From assembly GCA_030760725.1 (NCBI GenBank), contig JASWHV010000005.1, forward strand, positions 30,823,241 to 30,887,240: a stretch of DNA of 64,000 bases, read 5' to 3'. The notes under the pieces were generated by a model. It made no database searches and was not told the origin of the DNA. It worked only from the letters and a program-made list of their open reading frames with translations. The DNA is from Neostapfia colusana. Its lineage: Eukaryota > Streptophyta > Magnoliopsida > Poales > Poaceae. This document shows, piece after piece, positions 35,802-48,491 of this stretch; within the stretch, counting starts at the first letter, position 1; every line of letters begins with the position of its first letter. The position numbers and the translations under genes were made by a program.

Positions 35802-38800
35802 TATTCCATCCTCTACGGTCCAGGTTATCCGCAGTTTGGACTTTCTCATACATTAGTGTCCAGCCAAAAATTGTGATTTTTGGTTTTACCTTTGCTTCCC
35901 AGAGCCATTTTATGTAGATTGGGCAAACTGTCCCTTCAAATTGTATGTCATAAGCCGACTTGGTTGTGTATTCTCCATTTGTTGTCCATTTCCATCTTAT
36001 GGAGTCCTGTCGTTCCTCTTCTAGATTATAGTTTGCACCATATTCCAGATCTTAAGTAGTTGTTCTACCTGTGTTGGACTCACGAGCTGTCTAAAAGACA
36101 TTAGCCAGTTGTAGTTTGTTAGTTCTTGTTTCACCGTTCTGTTTTTTCTCCTTACTGCTGCATACAGGTCCAGGGCCAAGCGTCTGAACTCCATCTCGGC
36201 GAGCCATCTGTCTTGCCAGAATCGCGCTTTCCGACCATTTCCTATGGTTATGATCGTGGAGGCTGCAAATAACTCTTTATCCGCTTCTGTGCAAGGCAAA
36301 GGCATTCCAGCCCAAATTTTGTTGTTGGTCACCCACGATTGCCACAGCCATCTCAACCTTAGTGCCTTGCAGAAACTTTAGAAGTCTATGACGCCTAGTC
36401 CGCCTATTCTTTTCGGTCTACAAACCACACTCCAATTAACTAGGTTTGTCCCTCCCTTGTTACCTTCCGTTAGTTCTCCCTTCCAGGTGAACTTTCTTCT
36501 GAAGACATCAAATCTTTTTACTGTCCATTTTGGGAGCACGATGGCTGTTGCCAAAAAAAAATCACCGTTGCCGACAGAACTGTTTTTTGTCAGTGTGACT
36601 CTCCCGGCTTTGCTCATGAGTTTACCTTTCCACTGTTGCAGTTTTCCTCCCACTTTGTCAATCAGTGGTTGCAGATCATCTCTTCTGAGTTTTTTAACAT
36701 GCAAAGGCAGCCCCAGGTATTTGCAGGGGAAATTTGCTACCTGCCCCGGGAAGTTACTGGTTACTGCTAGGATTTCCTCCGGCTCCATGTTGATCGGGTA
36801 TACTTCTGTTTTCTCAATGTTCACCTCCAGGCCTGATGCGTCCCCAAACCATCCTAATATATTTTTCATGGCAAGTATGCCTTCTGCTGTAGGACTTGTA
36901 ATAATCGCCGCATCATCAGCGTACATTGACATGTTACTTGTTATTGATCTCCCCGTTACCGGTAGCAGAATTCCTTGTTCTGTGGCCAGGTCCATTATTT
37001 TTTTATCGGGTCAACAGCGAGTATGAATAGCACAGGTGAGAGGGTCTCCTTGTCGTAGTCCCCTTTTTGATGAATCGGTCTTCCCGGTACTCCATTCAGC
37101 AGTATTCTTGTCGAAGCCGATGCCAGCAGAATCGTTATCCATTCTCTCTATTCTGCCCCAAAACCTATAGCCTCTAGTAATTCTAATATATACAGCTTAC
37201 GGAGTCAAAAGCTTTCCTTATGTCTAACTTGATGAACATCACTTTCCTTTTTTTTTGCCCGGAGATCATTCACCTGGTTCTATATATAGATGAAGTTGTC
37301 ATGGATGCATCTATTCTTGATGAAAGCAGATTGACTTTGGGAGGTGAGGTCATCTAGTTTGGACGCCAATCTGTTTGCTAAGATTTTTTAGAAAATCTTT
37401 GTTATGCTGTGGACCAGACTTATGGGTCTGAGATCTGCCACCTTGGGGGAATTCTCTTTTTTTGAAATCAGGATCACATGTGTTGTGTTAAGTAGATTAA
37501 AACACCTCTCCCTTAGCTGCGAACTATGTTAAAAAAAGTCTGACCATATCCGACTTTATGATGCTCCAACATCTCTGGAAGAAACTGGCAGCGTATCCAT
37601 CAGGCCCTGGAGCCTTTTCTTTTGGAAGTTCCATCACCGCCTTCTTTATTTCTTCTTCTGTTATATCTGTTTCTAGATTCTCGAGGTTGAATCGCTAAGT
37701 TAAGCTCTTCCCGATTTAGCGTGAAATCTCTGTGTTTTTTGTTCCTATCTATTGGTTGAAGTGGTTGTAGTTTTCTTCTTTCTCATTGTGCGTAGCTACC
37801 CAGCCAGAGAGGGTCTGTAAAACTTGGATATAATTTCTTCTTTTCCTCCCATTTGCTTTCAACAACAACAAAGCCTTCCTCCCATTTGCTTTCAAACGAA
37901 AATATTTTGTGTTCGCATCATTATTTTTTTATCGACGTGATCCTTGCTCGCTGCCTAGCCTTGATCTTATCAATGGCAAGTAGGCCGAGATATTTGAGTT
38001 TTATTCTTTCTTTGAAATGTCTTTCTTGTTCCGTCAGTTGTCTTTGCTCTTGTGCTTCCAGTCTTGCAGTTATCTCTTTTGCCACTGCAATCTGCAGCTT
38101 TATGTTTCCTATAGTTTCTTTTTCCCACTTTTTAAGGGCCTTTGCTGTTTTTGTTAGTTTGATATGCATCATTCTCATCACATTAGCAGCTGTGATCTGC
38201 CTACCCCATTCATTCCTCACCACCTCCCAGAAACCCGGCATGTTTATCCAGAATTTTTCAAAGCGGAACAGTTCTGGCTTGGGGAGGATGTTTCTCCCGT
38301 CAGCGGAAGGGGTGTAGGGTCTGACAGGATGGCTGGTAGCCCTGGCAAATTTGTGTTTGGAAAAACTTCTTCCCAGTCCATATTTGAGAAAAATCTATCA
38401 ATTCTCGTTCATTTGACCATGTGTATTTCCTCCCCTGCAGATTTAGCTCTTTTATTTCGAGTCTGTTAATTGTGCTTAAAATCTTTCCATCAGGTTTCTG
38501 TCTAGTCTGCCTCTGTTTTTGTCCTGCGCTGTGTATATCTTGTTGAAGTCTCCAATCAGAAGCCATCTATTCTCCCATGCAGGTCTGCAGTTTTCTAGTT
38601 CCGCTAGAAAAAGGACTTTTCTTGCCGACTTTGGGGCTCATAAACTCCTGTTAGTGTCTATTCTATCCCTTCCTCCAACAATTTAATTGCAAGTTCTGAA
38701 ACTGGCTACCAATTTGAAATATATGTTTGATGCTGCTATAACAACTCCCCCCCCCCCCCTTGTTCCATTTGCCGGGATATGTAGTTGCATGTGAAACTTA

Positions 38801-38970
38801 TTCCTAAAGTTTGAGCAATCATCTGATCATCTACTGTTTGCATCTGTCTCTTGGAGGCAAACTGTTGTTGCTTGAGTTTCCTTTACCGTTTCTTTGACTG
38901 AGTGCCTTCTGATGGGCGTATTGAGCCCCCTTACATTCCAGCATAGAATTTTAACGTTTCTCTGTGACAT
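35802..38970 (-). pseudogene. LINE B ORF2: endonuclease and reverse transcriptase
   Basis: From ATG at 38970 the minus strand reads MSQRNVKILCWNVRGLN, the start of a plant L1 endonuclease domain (WNVRGLN motif). SDWRLQQDIHSAGQ and LQGRKYTWSNERE (38566-38300) belong to the same domain. A Lys-rich linker (38241-37921) follows. The RT is in pieces: LASASTRILLNGVPG near 37130, then the 205-residue ORF 36995-36378 with the catalytic SMYADDAAI, LGWFGDASGLEVNIEKTE, FPCKYLGLPLHV and WKGKLMSKAGRVTL, then WQDRWLAEMEFR (36356-36021). Frameshifts lie near 37000, 37400 and 36370. It would nick target DNA and prime reverse transcription. Confidence 0.9.
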
Positions 38971-39402
38971 GCTGAAATCAGATACCACTTAGAGGCGATC
39001 AGATACACAAGACAATACGCTACATTCGATGCATGGACGGGGTACAAATGCTGGAAGGGCCGTGAGAGCCGGCTTCCCTTCTCACAGCGAACCTTGGTAC
39101 AACATGAGGGACTGGGGAGGCCTCCCCGGAGAACAGGGTGGCTAGTGACTCCGTGGAGCTCATACATTCGAGCCTCAACCCAGTTGGACCAGAACTACAC
39201 GATGACACAACTAAGGATGAAGGTGGTGCAGGTAGAAAACAACACAATGGACTACTATCTGTTGCTTTGGCGCGACCCGAGTGGCCTGCATTATGCGAGG
39301 CCTTTCTTTTCTCATTTTTCTACATTTGGCTTCTTCTTCAACATTGGGTTGGCTTTCTTCTTGATGTCAATGTTCATTGCCTTCATGAGACTCTCCATTG
39401 CC

Positions 39403-39719
39403 TCAATTGCTTCCTCGGACAGTGGTAATTAAGTTGAAGACTCTTGTGAAGCTGCTTTTGACATCCTTTGTGAGTAATCCATTAGTTGTTATCAGTCCCA
39501 GCTTCCTGGCTAGCACTTCTTGGGCTCTCTCTTCTGCTTTTTTTTGTTCCTTGAGGGGCATGTTTTCCAGCCGGGCGCCCGCATTTCCTGATTTGCACTT
39601 CACTTATCTTTTTGCTCTCTCGGGCTCTCTTCTCTGGTGAGTGCAGTATGGCTTCTGGGACTCCTTTGATGATCTTCGCCAATAAAGTATTTCCCGTGCT
39701 TCCTTCCTCTATCACTTTG
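39403..39719 (-). pseudogene. LINE B ORF1, C-terminal part
   Basis: Two overlapping frames. The first has RKCGRPAGKHAPQGTKK (39715-39482). The second has EQKKAEERAQEVLARKLGLI (39603-39403). This basic tail followed by an ARKLGLI-like helix is common at the end of ORF1 of grass LINEs. It is cut on the right by the Copia element at 39720 and continues at 46812. A 430-bp stretch separates it from ORF2 and has no further domain. Confidence 0.75.
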
Positions 39720-40151
39720 TGTAGGGAAATAGGCGATGCGCTACTCTAGCAATTCGACTGTATCACCCAGGAAACATGCGAGTAAGAAGGTCATGGATCG
39801 TTACCACTAGACGCGCAGCGCAGCGGATCGTAGATGTGTGTCGTAGCCGATCAGAGCAGCAGTAACAGCAGCGCCTCCACCGGAGTCCACACGTACAGGG
39901 AGGAACGCCGTGCGTCGGTGTGCTAGCACCGCGCGCGCGACAGGGGTTTCGGCGGCTGGCCTGTGAGGGGCGGCGGCTAGGGCTGCTATGTGGTGGAGTG
40001 TTCTGCCCCTACCCTTACCCCTCAATATTTATAGGCGCGCTAATGGGTTTTTAGGTCACAGACCCATTAGTACCCTAATTTCTTATGGATCAAATATCCA
40101 TCAGGCCTTTATCCGAATTGTTATGATTGCCTCTTGTACATATCACCAACA
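39720..40151 (-). repeat. Copia 3' LTR (432 bp)
   Basis: Starts TGTAGGGAAATAGG, ends ATATCACCAACA. A minus-strand TATA-like CTATAAATA lies at about 40024-40034. The polypurine tract follows at 40152-40162 (GTGGGAGAT on minus). Confidence 0.95.
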
Positions 40152-41078
40152 ATCTCCCACTTGCACTAGAGACAATCATATAACCAAGTTTTTCAATATT
40201 CCATCCCCTTAAGTGTGTGACCCATTAGGTTCATGTACAGTCGGTTATGAATAAAACCATTTTCAAACACAAGTTAGTAGAGGTACCTAGCAGGACATAC
40301 TGACTCCCGAATGTACATAAAGATCATATCGGCTGAACCTAGATACATTCACATGTTAATTCCTTTGTCACACGATACCAGTCAAGCTCAAGGCGAGATA
40401 CGTGTCATCCTTGTGATAGTTCGACCATTCACTCGATCAAATAGTGGATTCAATCTATGACTAACTTTTAGTCATAATGATTAACTCTTTAATCACTTTG
40501 GCATGGCCATGAACTTTCAATCCAACTATCTCGAGGGGCCCAGAGATATCTCTCCTGTTATTTAGGAGGGGCAAATCCCATCTTGATCCACACACATCTC
40601 ATTCCATGCTTCATTATGTACCTGAAGACTATTTTTATGACCACCCAGTTACGGATTAGCGTTTGATAGTTTCAAAGTGCACAACTACACATAGTGAGAA
40701 ACAATGGCGATCTCAGGTCTAAGAATCTAGCAGGTGTATCACTCAAGACCAACTGATGGCACATATCTAAATAATAATCCCAACAGTGTCTCGGAATGGG
40801 TCTATCCAACACCATGTTCACTAACATGTGTTCACATTATTAATTTGATATCTCCATATCTATGATCCGTGAAACGTGATCATCAATTAATACATGTGCT
40901 AGTCTGCGTACTATCATTATCTCATATAATGATGTAGACTAGGGATCATTTTGAGTAACATTATAATTAATAAAGAGTCTCACGAACAAGTCACATACTT
41001 GATGATCAATGTGAATAATAGTTACTCAAATAGTACATAAACATAGCTATGACACAAGTCTCCCACTACACACTAGGA
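40152..41078 (-). other. Copia 3' untranslated segment
   Basis: 927 bp between the end of the polyprotein and the 3' LTR. No ORF with a domain and no repeat stands out apart from the polypurine tract at its left edge. Confidence 0.7.
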
Positions 41079-44000
41079 TCACTGATGTAAGAATCTAATA
41101 CCCATAGATCTCATGTGTGTCTCATGCTTTGATTGTGGAAGAGGTTTTGTCAACGGATCTGCCATATTCAAATCCGTATGCACCTTGCATATATTCACAT
41201 CACCTCGGTCGATAATCTCACGAATCAGATGATAGCGTTGTAGTATATGTTTGGATCTTTTGTGTGATCTAGTCTCCTTTGCCTGTGCAATGGCTCCATT
41301 ATTGTCGCAATAGATATCCACAGGTCCGGACGCACTAAGAACAACACCCAACTCAGAAACAAATTTTCTGATCCAAGCAGCTTCCTTTGCAGCTTCAGAA
41401 GCTGCAATATACTCCGCCTCCGTCGTTGAATCTGCTACCGTGTCTTGCTTGGAACTTTTCCAGCTCGCTGCCCCTCCATTGAGGCAGAATACAAAACCAG
41501 ATTGCGATCTAGAGTCATCCTTGTCTGTTTGAAAGCTAGCATCGGTGTAACCTCTTACAACGAGCTCTTCTTCACCTCCAAACACTAGGAACACATCCTG
41601 AGTTCTTCTCAAGTACTTAAGAATATTTTTGACAACTGTCCAATGAGCCTCACCATAATCTGATTGATACCTCCTCGTAACACTTAGAGCATAGGATACA
41701 TTTGGGCGTGTACACAACATAGCATACATGATAGATCCAATAGCCGAAGCATAAGGAATCGCTCTCATCCTCTTTTGCTCATCAGGCGTCGAAGGACACT
41801 GACTTTTGCTTAGAGTGATGCCATGTGACATTGGCAAGAAACCTTTCTTAGAATCTTGCATATTGAACCGATTCAATATCTTGTCAATATATGTGTCTTA
41901 GCTTAATCTAATTAACCTTTTAGATCATCTATCTCTATAGATCTTTATGCCCAAAATGTACTCTGCCTCTCCTAAATCCTTCATTGAGAAACTTTTCCTC
42001 AATGAGGATTTAACAGCATCTAGTACTGGAATGTCATTTTCGATCAACAATATGTCATCTAGATATAAGACCAGAAATATAAGTGCGCTCCCACTAACCT
42101 TCTTGTAAATACAAGGTTCTTCTACATTCTTGATAAAACCAAACCCTTTGACCACTTCATCAAAACGTAGATTCCAACTCCGAGATGCTTGCTTCAATCC
42201 ATAGATGGACTTTTGAAGTTTGCATATTTTTCTAGCATTTTTAGGATCGACAAAACCCTCAGGTTGTGTCATGTACACATCCTCAGTCAGACTCCCATTA
42301 AGAAATGTTGTTTTGACATCTATCTGCCATATTTCATAATCAAAATATGCAGCAATTGTTAGGAGAATCCAAACAGACTTTAGCATAGCGACGGGCGAAA
42401 ATGTTTCATCATAATCAACACCTTGAATTTGTTTGAAACCTTTCACCACCAATCGTGCTTTATAGATGTGAACTTTTCCATCCATATCAGTCTTTTTCTT
42501 GAAAATCCATTTGCAATCGATCGGTCTCACATCATCGATTGGATCAACCAAGTTCCAAACTTGATTCTCATGCATGGATTCTATTTCGGATTCCATGGCT
42601 CCAAGCCATTTCTCAGAGTCGGGTCCCATTATTGCTTCAGTGTAGGTCACAGGCTCATTATTGTCCAACAATACCATGTCCTGTGGTTCCGTGGTTAGGA
42701 GTGTCAACTTTTCAGTTGCACGACGTACCCTTGTAGACCTTCGTGGGGCTGGTGTTTCATCAAGTGGTTGTACAACATCTTGTACATCATGTATAGGATT
42801 AGAGGGTGCCGAAACATTTTCAGGTATTTCTTGAATTTCTTCAAGATGCACTTTGCTCCCACTAACTCCTTTTGAGAGAAACTCTTTCTCCAAGAAGACA
42901 CCATTGCGAGCAGTAAACACTTTACCCTTCATTTTATTATAAAAATAATATCCTTTGGTTTCCCTAGGATATCCCACAAAGAAGCATTTGTCTGATTTGG
43001 GAGTAAGTTTATCTGACGTCAAACGTTTGACATAAGCATCACATCCCCAAACTTTGAGGAAAAACAATTCAGAACGTTTGCCGGTCCATATCTCATATGG
43101 TGTCTTCTCAACAGACTTAGTTGGGACTCTGTTTAGTGTAAACGCAGCAGTTTCAAGAGCATAACCCCAAAAAGATAGTGGAAGATCAGTCTGGCTCATC
43201 ATCGACCTAACCATGTCTAACAAAGTTCGGTTCCTCCGCTCGGACACCCCATTCCATTGAGGTGTTCCAGGTGGAGTCAACTGTGGAACAATTTCACATT
43301 GTTTTAAATTATCATAAAAATCATGGCTCAAATATTCACCCCCACGATCAGATCATAGAAGTTTAATTGTCTTGCCCAACTGATTTTGTACTTCATTCTG
43401 AAATTCTTTGAACTTTTCAAAAGATTCAGACTTGTGCCTCATTAGATAGACATATCCATATCTACTAAAGTCATCGGTAAAAGTAATGAAATACTGAAAA
43501 CCACCTCTAGCTACCGAACTCATTGGTCCACATACATCAGTATGTATAAGTCCCAACAAGTCACTTGACCTCTTACTTTGACCAGTGAAGGGTGCTTTGG
43601 TCATCTTCCCAAGCAAACAAGACTCGCATGTGTCAAGTGATTCAAAATCAAATAAACTTAACAAACCATCTTTATGGAGTTTCTCAATGCGTTTCTCATT
43701 TATATGACCTAAGCGACAATGCCAAATAAAAGTGGGATTTAGATCATTTCTTCAAGCCCTTTTTGTATCAATGTTATAGACTGTTTTATCCTCAAGATCA
43801 AGAACATATAATCCATTCACTAATGGACATTGAGCATAGAAAATATTATTATAATAAATAGAACAACATTTGTTCTTTATTATAATCTCACAATCATTAA
43901 CTTCTTCCAAACATGAAGAAGATATAATGTTCTTGCTCAAAGAAGGAATGCAATAACAATTATTTAATTTCAAAACTAATCCTGAGGGTAATGACAAGTG

Positions 44001-45032
44001 ATAAGTTCCGATAGCTATGACAGCAACCTTTGCTCAATTGCCGACCTGAACATCCAACTCTCCTTTTGCAAATCTTCTATTCTCACTTAGACCCTGCAAC
44101 GATTTGCAAGTGTGAATCATTGATCCGGTATCAAATACCCATGATTCACTAGAAGATATAGCAATATTGATTTCTATAACATTTATACCTGAAGTGAAAG
44201 TCTCACTCCCTTTTTTCTTCTTATCCTTCAAGTACTTCTTGCAGTTCCTAGACCAATGCCCCTTAGCATGACAGTGGAAGCATTCATCATTAGGAGAAGG
44301 GCCTGATTTACCCTTTGGCTTTGAGGCTGAAGGCTCATTGGGAACCTTTCCCTTCCCTTTAGGATGCATCACATGCTTCCTCTTTTTATTCTCCTTTTAA
44401 ACCATCATCACATGAGTGGTGTTTTTCTTAATGCTTTCCTCGGCTGTTTTAATCATCCCATGCAATTCAGCCAATGTTTTCTCCATGCCATTCATTTGAT
44501 AATTCAATATAAATGGCTCATAGCTCGGTGGGAGTGATTGGAGAATAACGTCAATAGTCAGGTCATCCTTGAGTTGAGAACCAAGTTTGTCCAAAGTCTC
44601 AATATAACCAATCATCTTGATTACATGGGGACTGACCGGGCTACCTTCTGCCAGCTTGCATGAGAACAAGGACTTTGAGATGTTGTACCTCTCAGCCCTT
44701 GCTTGGTTCTCAAACATTCCACGTAGTCCCTGAATCATAGAATAAACATCTGCATGCTCATATTGTTTCTGTAGATCAGGGGACATTGTGGCAAGCATGA
44801 GGCAGCTTGCATTAAGCGCATCATCACAGTGCTTCTCATAAATCCTGCGAGTTGTGGCATTTGCATCATCGGGGAGGTCATTGGGGTATGGTTGCTCAAG
44901 AACATACTCAATTTTCTCTTGTCTGAGAACAATTCTCAGGTTGCGGTACCAATCAATAAAGTTAGCTCCATTGAGCTTTTCTTTCTCAAGCACAGATCGC
45001 AAATTGAAACCGGAATTGATACTAGCAGACAT
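41079..45032 (-). pseudogene. Copia gag-pol polyprotein with in-frame stops
   Basis: All coding pieces lie in one frame of 1318 codons. Gag (45032-44397) starts MSASINSGFNLRSVLEKEKL. A zinc knuckle CFHCHAKGHWSRNC lies at about 44282. The protease active site WVFDTGSM is near 44140. The integrase zinc region has CESCLLGK (about 43620), the core IHTDVCGPM, SDRGGEY and GVSERRNR. RT (about 42600-41930) has QIDVKTTFLNG, SIYGLKQASRSW and VLYLDDILL. RNase H (41876-41079) ends MADPLTKPL. Stops lie at about 44397, 44034, 43752, 43353, 41925 and 41900. Each reads TGA or TAA where the family has Arg or Gln, so C-to-T change explains them. No frameshift is needed. Confidence 0.93.
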
Positions 45033-46367
45033 GATCTACAATAGAAAATAAATATGCAAGGTTTTAGCACTATGTTATGTAACAATCTTTTATTAACAGT
45101 TTAATAAAAGACACCACTACTATATGAGCATCGTCCTCCCTCTAACGATATATAATGGTCCAAGATCCATATTCACTAATTTCTAGTGAGCTTTGGCTTC
45201 ACTGCTAGAAAATTAGTGGCATAGGTAAACAACCATTGTTAATCATATCTCTATATGATTCTTGTTTGTTGGGTGACATCCAATGCTGTGGCTCCCAACA
45301 CTATGCCATAAAGCCCAAAACCGTTTTGATAGCTTTGTTGAGTAAACCAATACTATGCATGTGAATGTCCAACATTCACCCTATTCATTATAATAGATGA
45401 CGGTATTTTGCTTTGGTAAACCTACCATACAACGATCAAAACAAGATAGGTGTAGCTATAGGTAAATGACATCAAATACTCAACTTTTCCGAGGGAAGCT
45501 ATTCTATCATGACAAAACATCCACCATATGAAAAGCATGAAAAGAATAGTAAAACATCACAGACATACGATCATATCATATATGTGAATAGTATGGCCTT
45601 TAGGATCATAGTGGTCTCCATCACCATGGTTCCATCATGATCTACACCGCCATGTCTCCTTCTTATGGTGATCACCATCGCCATCATGCTTGAGGTTTCT
45701 CAATGAATATAAAAGAAGCTAATACATCTAATAGCTATCAAATAAATTACATGAGAGATCAGGCATCACAGGGCGACACGCATGTCGTTATACAATTATG
45801 TGACAACCTCAACTGGTTGTGTTAAATTTGCAATACGCAGGCTACACGAATTTTACACACAGATCATCACATCACATTTAGGCCATACCATTCACATCAT
45901 TCACTGCAAAAACAAGTTAAGCCTAGAACGATGTCTATCGCGAAACAACTTAATGATGTCACTATAGCAGACAGCAACGGCGAAACACCAAACGGAATTA
46001 CATAGATCGCATCTATGAAATCACTATGAAAATCTCATCGAATTGATCAAATCGACCCGAATTTGAGCTATTCAGAATGCCTCAATTTTCATTGTGACTG
46101 GTTATCCACGAGAAGATCGCGACACATGACCGTGATCTGTTGGCTCAATCTGTTAGCTATGTACACTATTAGTCCCGATGGTGATTCCAGTCGGTAGAGA
46201 CAGGTTGCGCGCACAGCAGAGAAGGAGCACGAACTAATCCTTTATTCATATGATGGCAATCTACTCTAACCATTTCCATACCCCAAAAGCCGAACTATAA
46301 AAATTCATCATATGAACTTGTCTGCAGTAGATCGCATCTAAGATCCAGACCAAGAACTACGCAAGTC
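45033..46367 (-). other. Copia 5' leader
   Basis: About 1.3 kb between the primer site and gag. Only short ORFs are present and none has a recognisable domain. It should hold packaging signals (inference). Confidence 0.65.
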
Positions 46368-46380
46368 GGCTCTGGTACCA
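46368..46380 (-). promoter_or_regulatory. Copia primer binding site
   Basis: The minus strand reads TGGTACCAGAGCC, one mismatch from the initiator-Met tRNA complement, one base inside the LTR that starts at 46382. Confidence 0.9.
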
Positions 46381-46381
46381 C

Positions 46382-46811
46382 TGTAGGGAAATAGGCGATG
46401 CGCTACTCTAGCAATTCGACCGTATCACACAGGAAACATGCGAGTAAGAAGGTCATGGATCGTTACCACTAGACGCGCAGCGCAGCGGATCGTAGATGTG
46501 CGTCGTAGCCGATCAGCGCAGCAGTAACAGCAGCGCCTCCACGGAGTCCACACGTACAGGGAGGAACGCCGTGCGTCGGTGTGCTAGCACCGCGCGCGCG
46601 ACAGGGGTTTCGGCGGCTGGCCTGTGAGGGGCGGCGGCTAGGGCTGCTATGTGGTGGAGTGTTCTGCCCCTAACCCTACCTCTCATATTTATAGGTGCGT
46701 TAATGGGCTTTTAGATGACAGACTCATTAGTACCCTAATTTTTTATGGATCAAATATTCATCAGACCTTTATCCGAATTGTTATGATTGCCTCTTGGGCA
46801 TATCACCAACA
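46382..46811 (-). repeat. Copia 5' LTR (430 bp)
   Basis: Same TG to CA ends as 39720-40151 and near-identical over its length. It drives the element on the minus strand. Confidence 0.95.
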
Positions 46812-47830
46812 CTTTGTGCTTCTGTGCGCTGGGATGGGAGGCTGAGTTGCTGCTCACAGCCAGACTCCCCACTTCCCTGCTCAGTTCCAGACCCCAGATC
46901 ACTCTGCTTCAGCTGGCTGGTCATGGGGCAGCAGCTTCCTTTTTTTTGCAGTCTGTAATTGCGCCTCTAAATTCATTGGGTCGTCTCGGGGTGGCACTTT
47001 CTCTTCATCTCTCTGATTCTGCAGGTGTAGGGGCTCCGTTTCTATGCCTGAATTCACCAACAGTAGTCTTTGTTTTTTCTCTTCCTCCCTCTGTCAATGC
47101 TTCTTGTATGGCAGGGTGTGAGGCCGTACTCCCTCCATTTTCCTTTGTTGTGGGAGCTTCTTCGCTTATCCCTAAGGCCTCCTCTTCCCGGTCACCCCCC
47201 TGGCTTGCTCCCCCATTTTGTTGCTCAGCCCATTTTCCTCTCCTCCTTGTTCCTTCCCTCGAGGCTTATCCAACCTGGTTATCCAGTGGATGAGTCTCTC
47301 CGTTCATTTCTCCCTGGAACTTCTTGTACCTGGACTAAGGGATCGCTCCTGGGCCCTGCTCCTTCTCCCATACCCTAAGGTGCCCTCCCCATCATACCTT
47401 CTCGGCTATGAGCGCTATTTTGTTCTTTCTCTGTCTCCTGGCCACTTGAGCCTCTGTAGGAGGAATCTTCTTCTCGGCGCCTCTCTCTGTCCGTCTCTGT
47501 CTTCATCTTCATCATCATTCCTGGATCTTCTTGTTGAGTAAAACTCTACGCTGCAAGAGTTTCTGGGTGGTTGAATCAGGCCTCTCGATGCTGCCCAACA
47601 ATGCTCTGCTCTGTAATACTTCTCACTGGGTCAGTAGCTCTGTCCTTAGTGCCATACTCCCATGGAATTGAGTATGACATGGGCCTTCCATCACCACCGA
47701 CATTGTGCAGGTCTTCAATACTCAGGAGGTGTACAAGGATCTCATAGGCGATGCTTGGTCTGGGATTTGCTGGAGGGCGTATGCTTCCAGATCCATCATC
47801 GTCATCAATAACTGTTGCCCTGATTCTTTT
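46812..47830 (-). pseudogene. LINE B ORF1, N-terminal part
   Basis: The minus-strand readings from about 47830 include SIAYEILVHLLSIEDLHNVG followed by a SYSIPWEYG segment, resembling the N-terminal region of grass LINE ORF1 proteins. A charged hinge (RRSRNDDEDEDRDGQREAPR, about 47520) and Lys/Gln-rich sequence follow up to the Copia border. Several stops and shifts are present. The plus-strand ORFs here are shadows. The 5' end of LINE B is somewhere right of 47830 and I could not place it or find its target duplication. Confidence 0.6.
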
Positions 47831-48491
47831 GGGATTGGGTCAGGAGAGAAAGCCCATAGCTCAAATCTAGCTTGATAATGATAATATCAAAACTGACATC
47901 TTCTTTTATAGGCGATTGGCGATAAGCTCGGTGATAAGTTTGACACTCGAATTTAGCAGGAAGATGAGCCTGTAAACATGTTCAACTTTGAATCCAACTG
48001 GAACGAGCGGGCTCGATAACAAGCTAAATTAAGTGGGATAGGAACCAACGATAAATATTTCAGGTAAAAAAACAGATTTCAGACGACTGAGCAGAAGTAT
48101 TCCCGAAGTAGAAAATGGTGGGCGGACGCCGGAGGGATCCCGGCGTTCCAGATGGTGGCGACTGGGCCTCAGCAGCCAGTGGCCGTGCGCTCCGCTCGCT
48201 AACATTTCTAAAGTTCAAACACCAGCACCAGGAGTTGTACGCACATTATTTTCGTGCCATCTTTCACAAGCTCTAGTTTACAGTCATGATGCCATCAGAG
48301 ATCCACGGCGAGACGGTTACCCTATCCATATCATAAAGCCACCGACTGCGTTTCGTTCTCGCAACGAGAACAGGGCATGGCAGTGCACGAAGCCATGAAC
48401 TAACCATGCACAAATTAAAACGAAACTATACACATACTAGAAAGAAAATGAAGAAAAAAAGCATATATCGCGCGGACATTTACACACATTT
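47831..48491. other. Intergenic, between LINE B and the GA2ox 3' end
   Basis: No supported ORF. It should include the 5' end of LINE B and the 3' UTR of the GA 2-oxidase gene, but no clear polyadenylation site or repeat border was identified. Confidence 0.5.

Larger units (their letters stand above)
39720..46811 (-). mobile_element. Copia retrotransposon, complete, 7092 bp
   Basis: Has LTRs 39720-40151 and 46382-46811, the 5-bp duplication CTTTG (39715-39719 and 46812-46816), a primer site at 46368-46380 and one polyprotein frame (45032 to 41079) in the order gag, protease, integrase, RT, RNase H. The LTRs differ at only a modest number of positions, so insertion was fairly recent. It sits inside LINE B ORF1. 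The polyprotein carries about six nonsense codons and cannot act alone. Confidence 0.96.

Noticed and set aside
46787..47541. Plus-strand ORFs of 100-168 residues
   Set aside because: They are shadows of LINE B ORF1 read on the minus strand. The first one also begins inside the Copia LTR.
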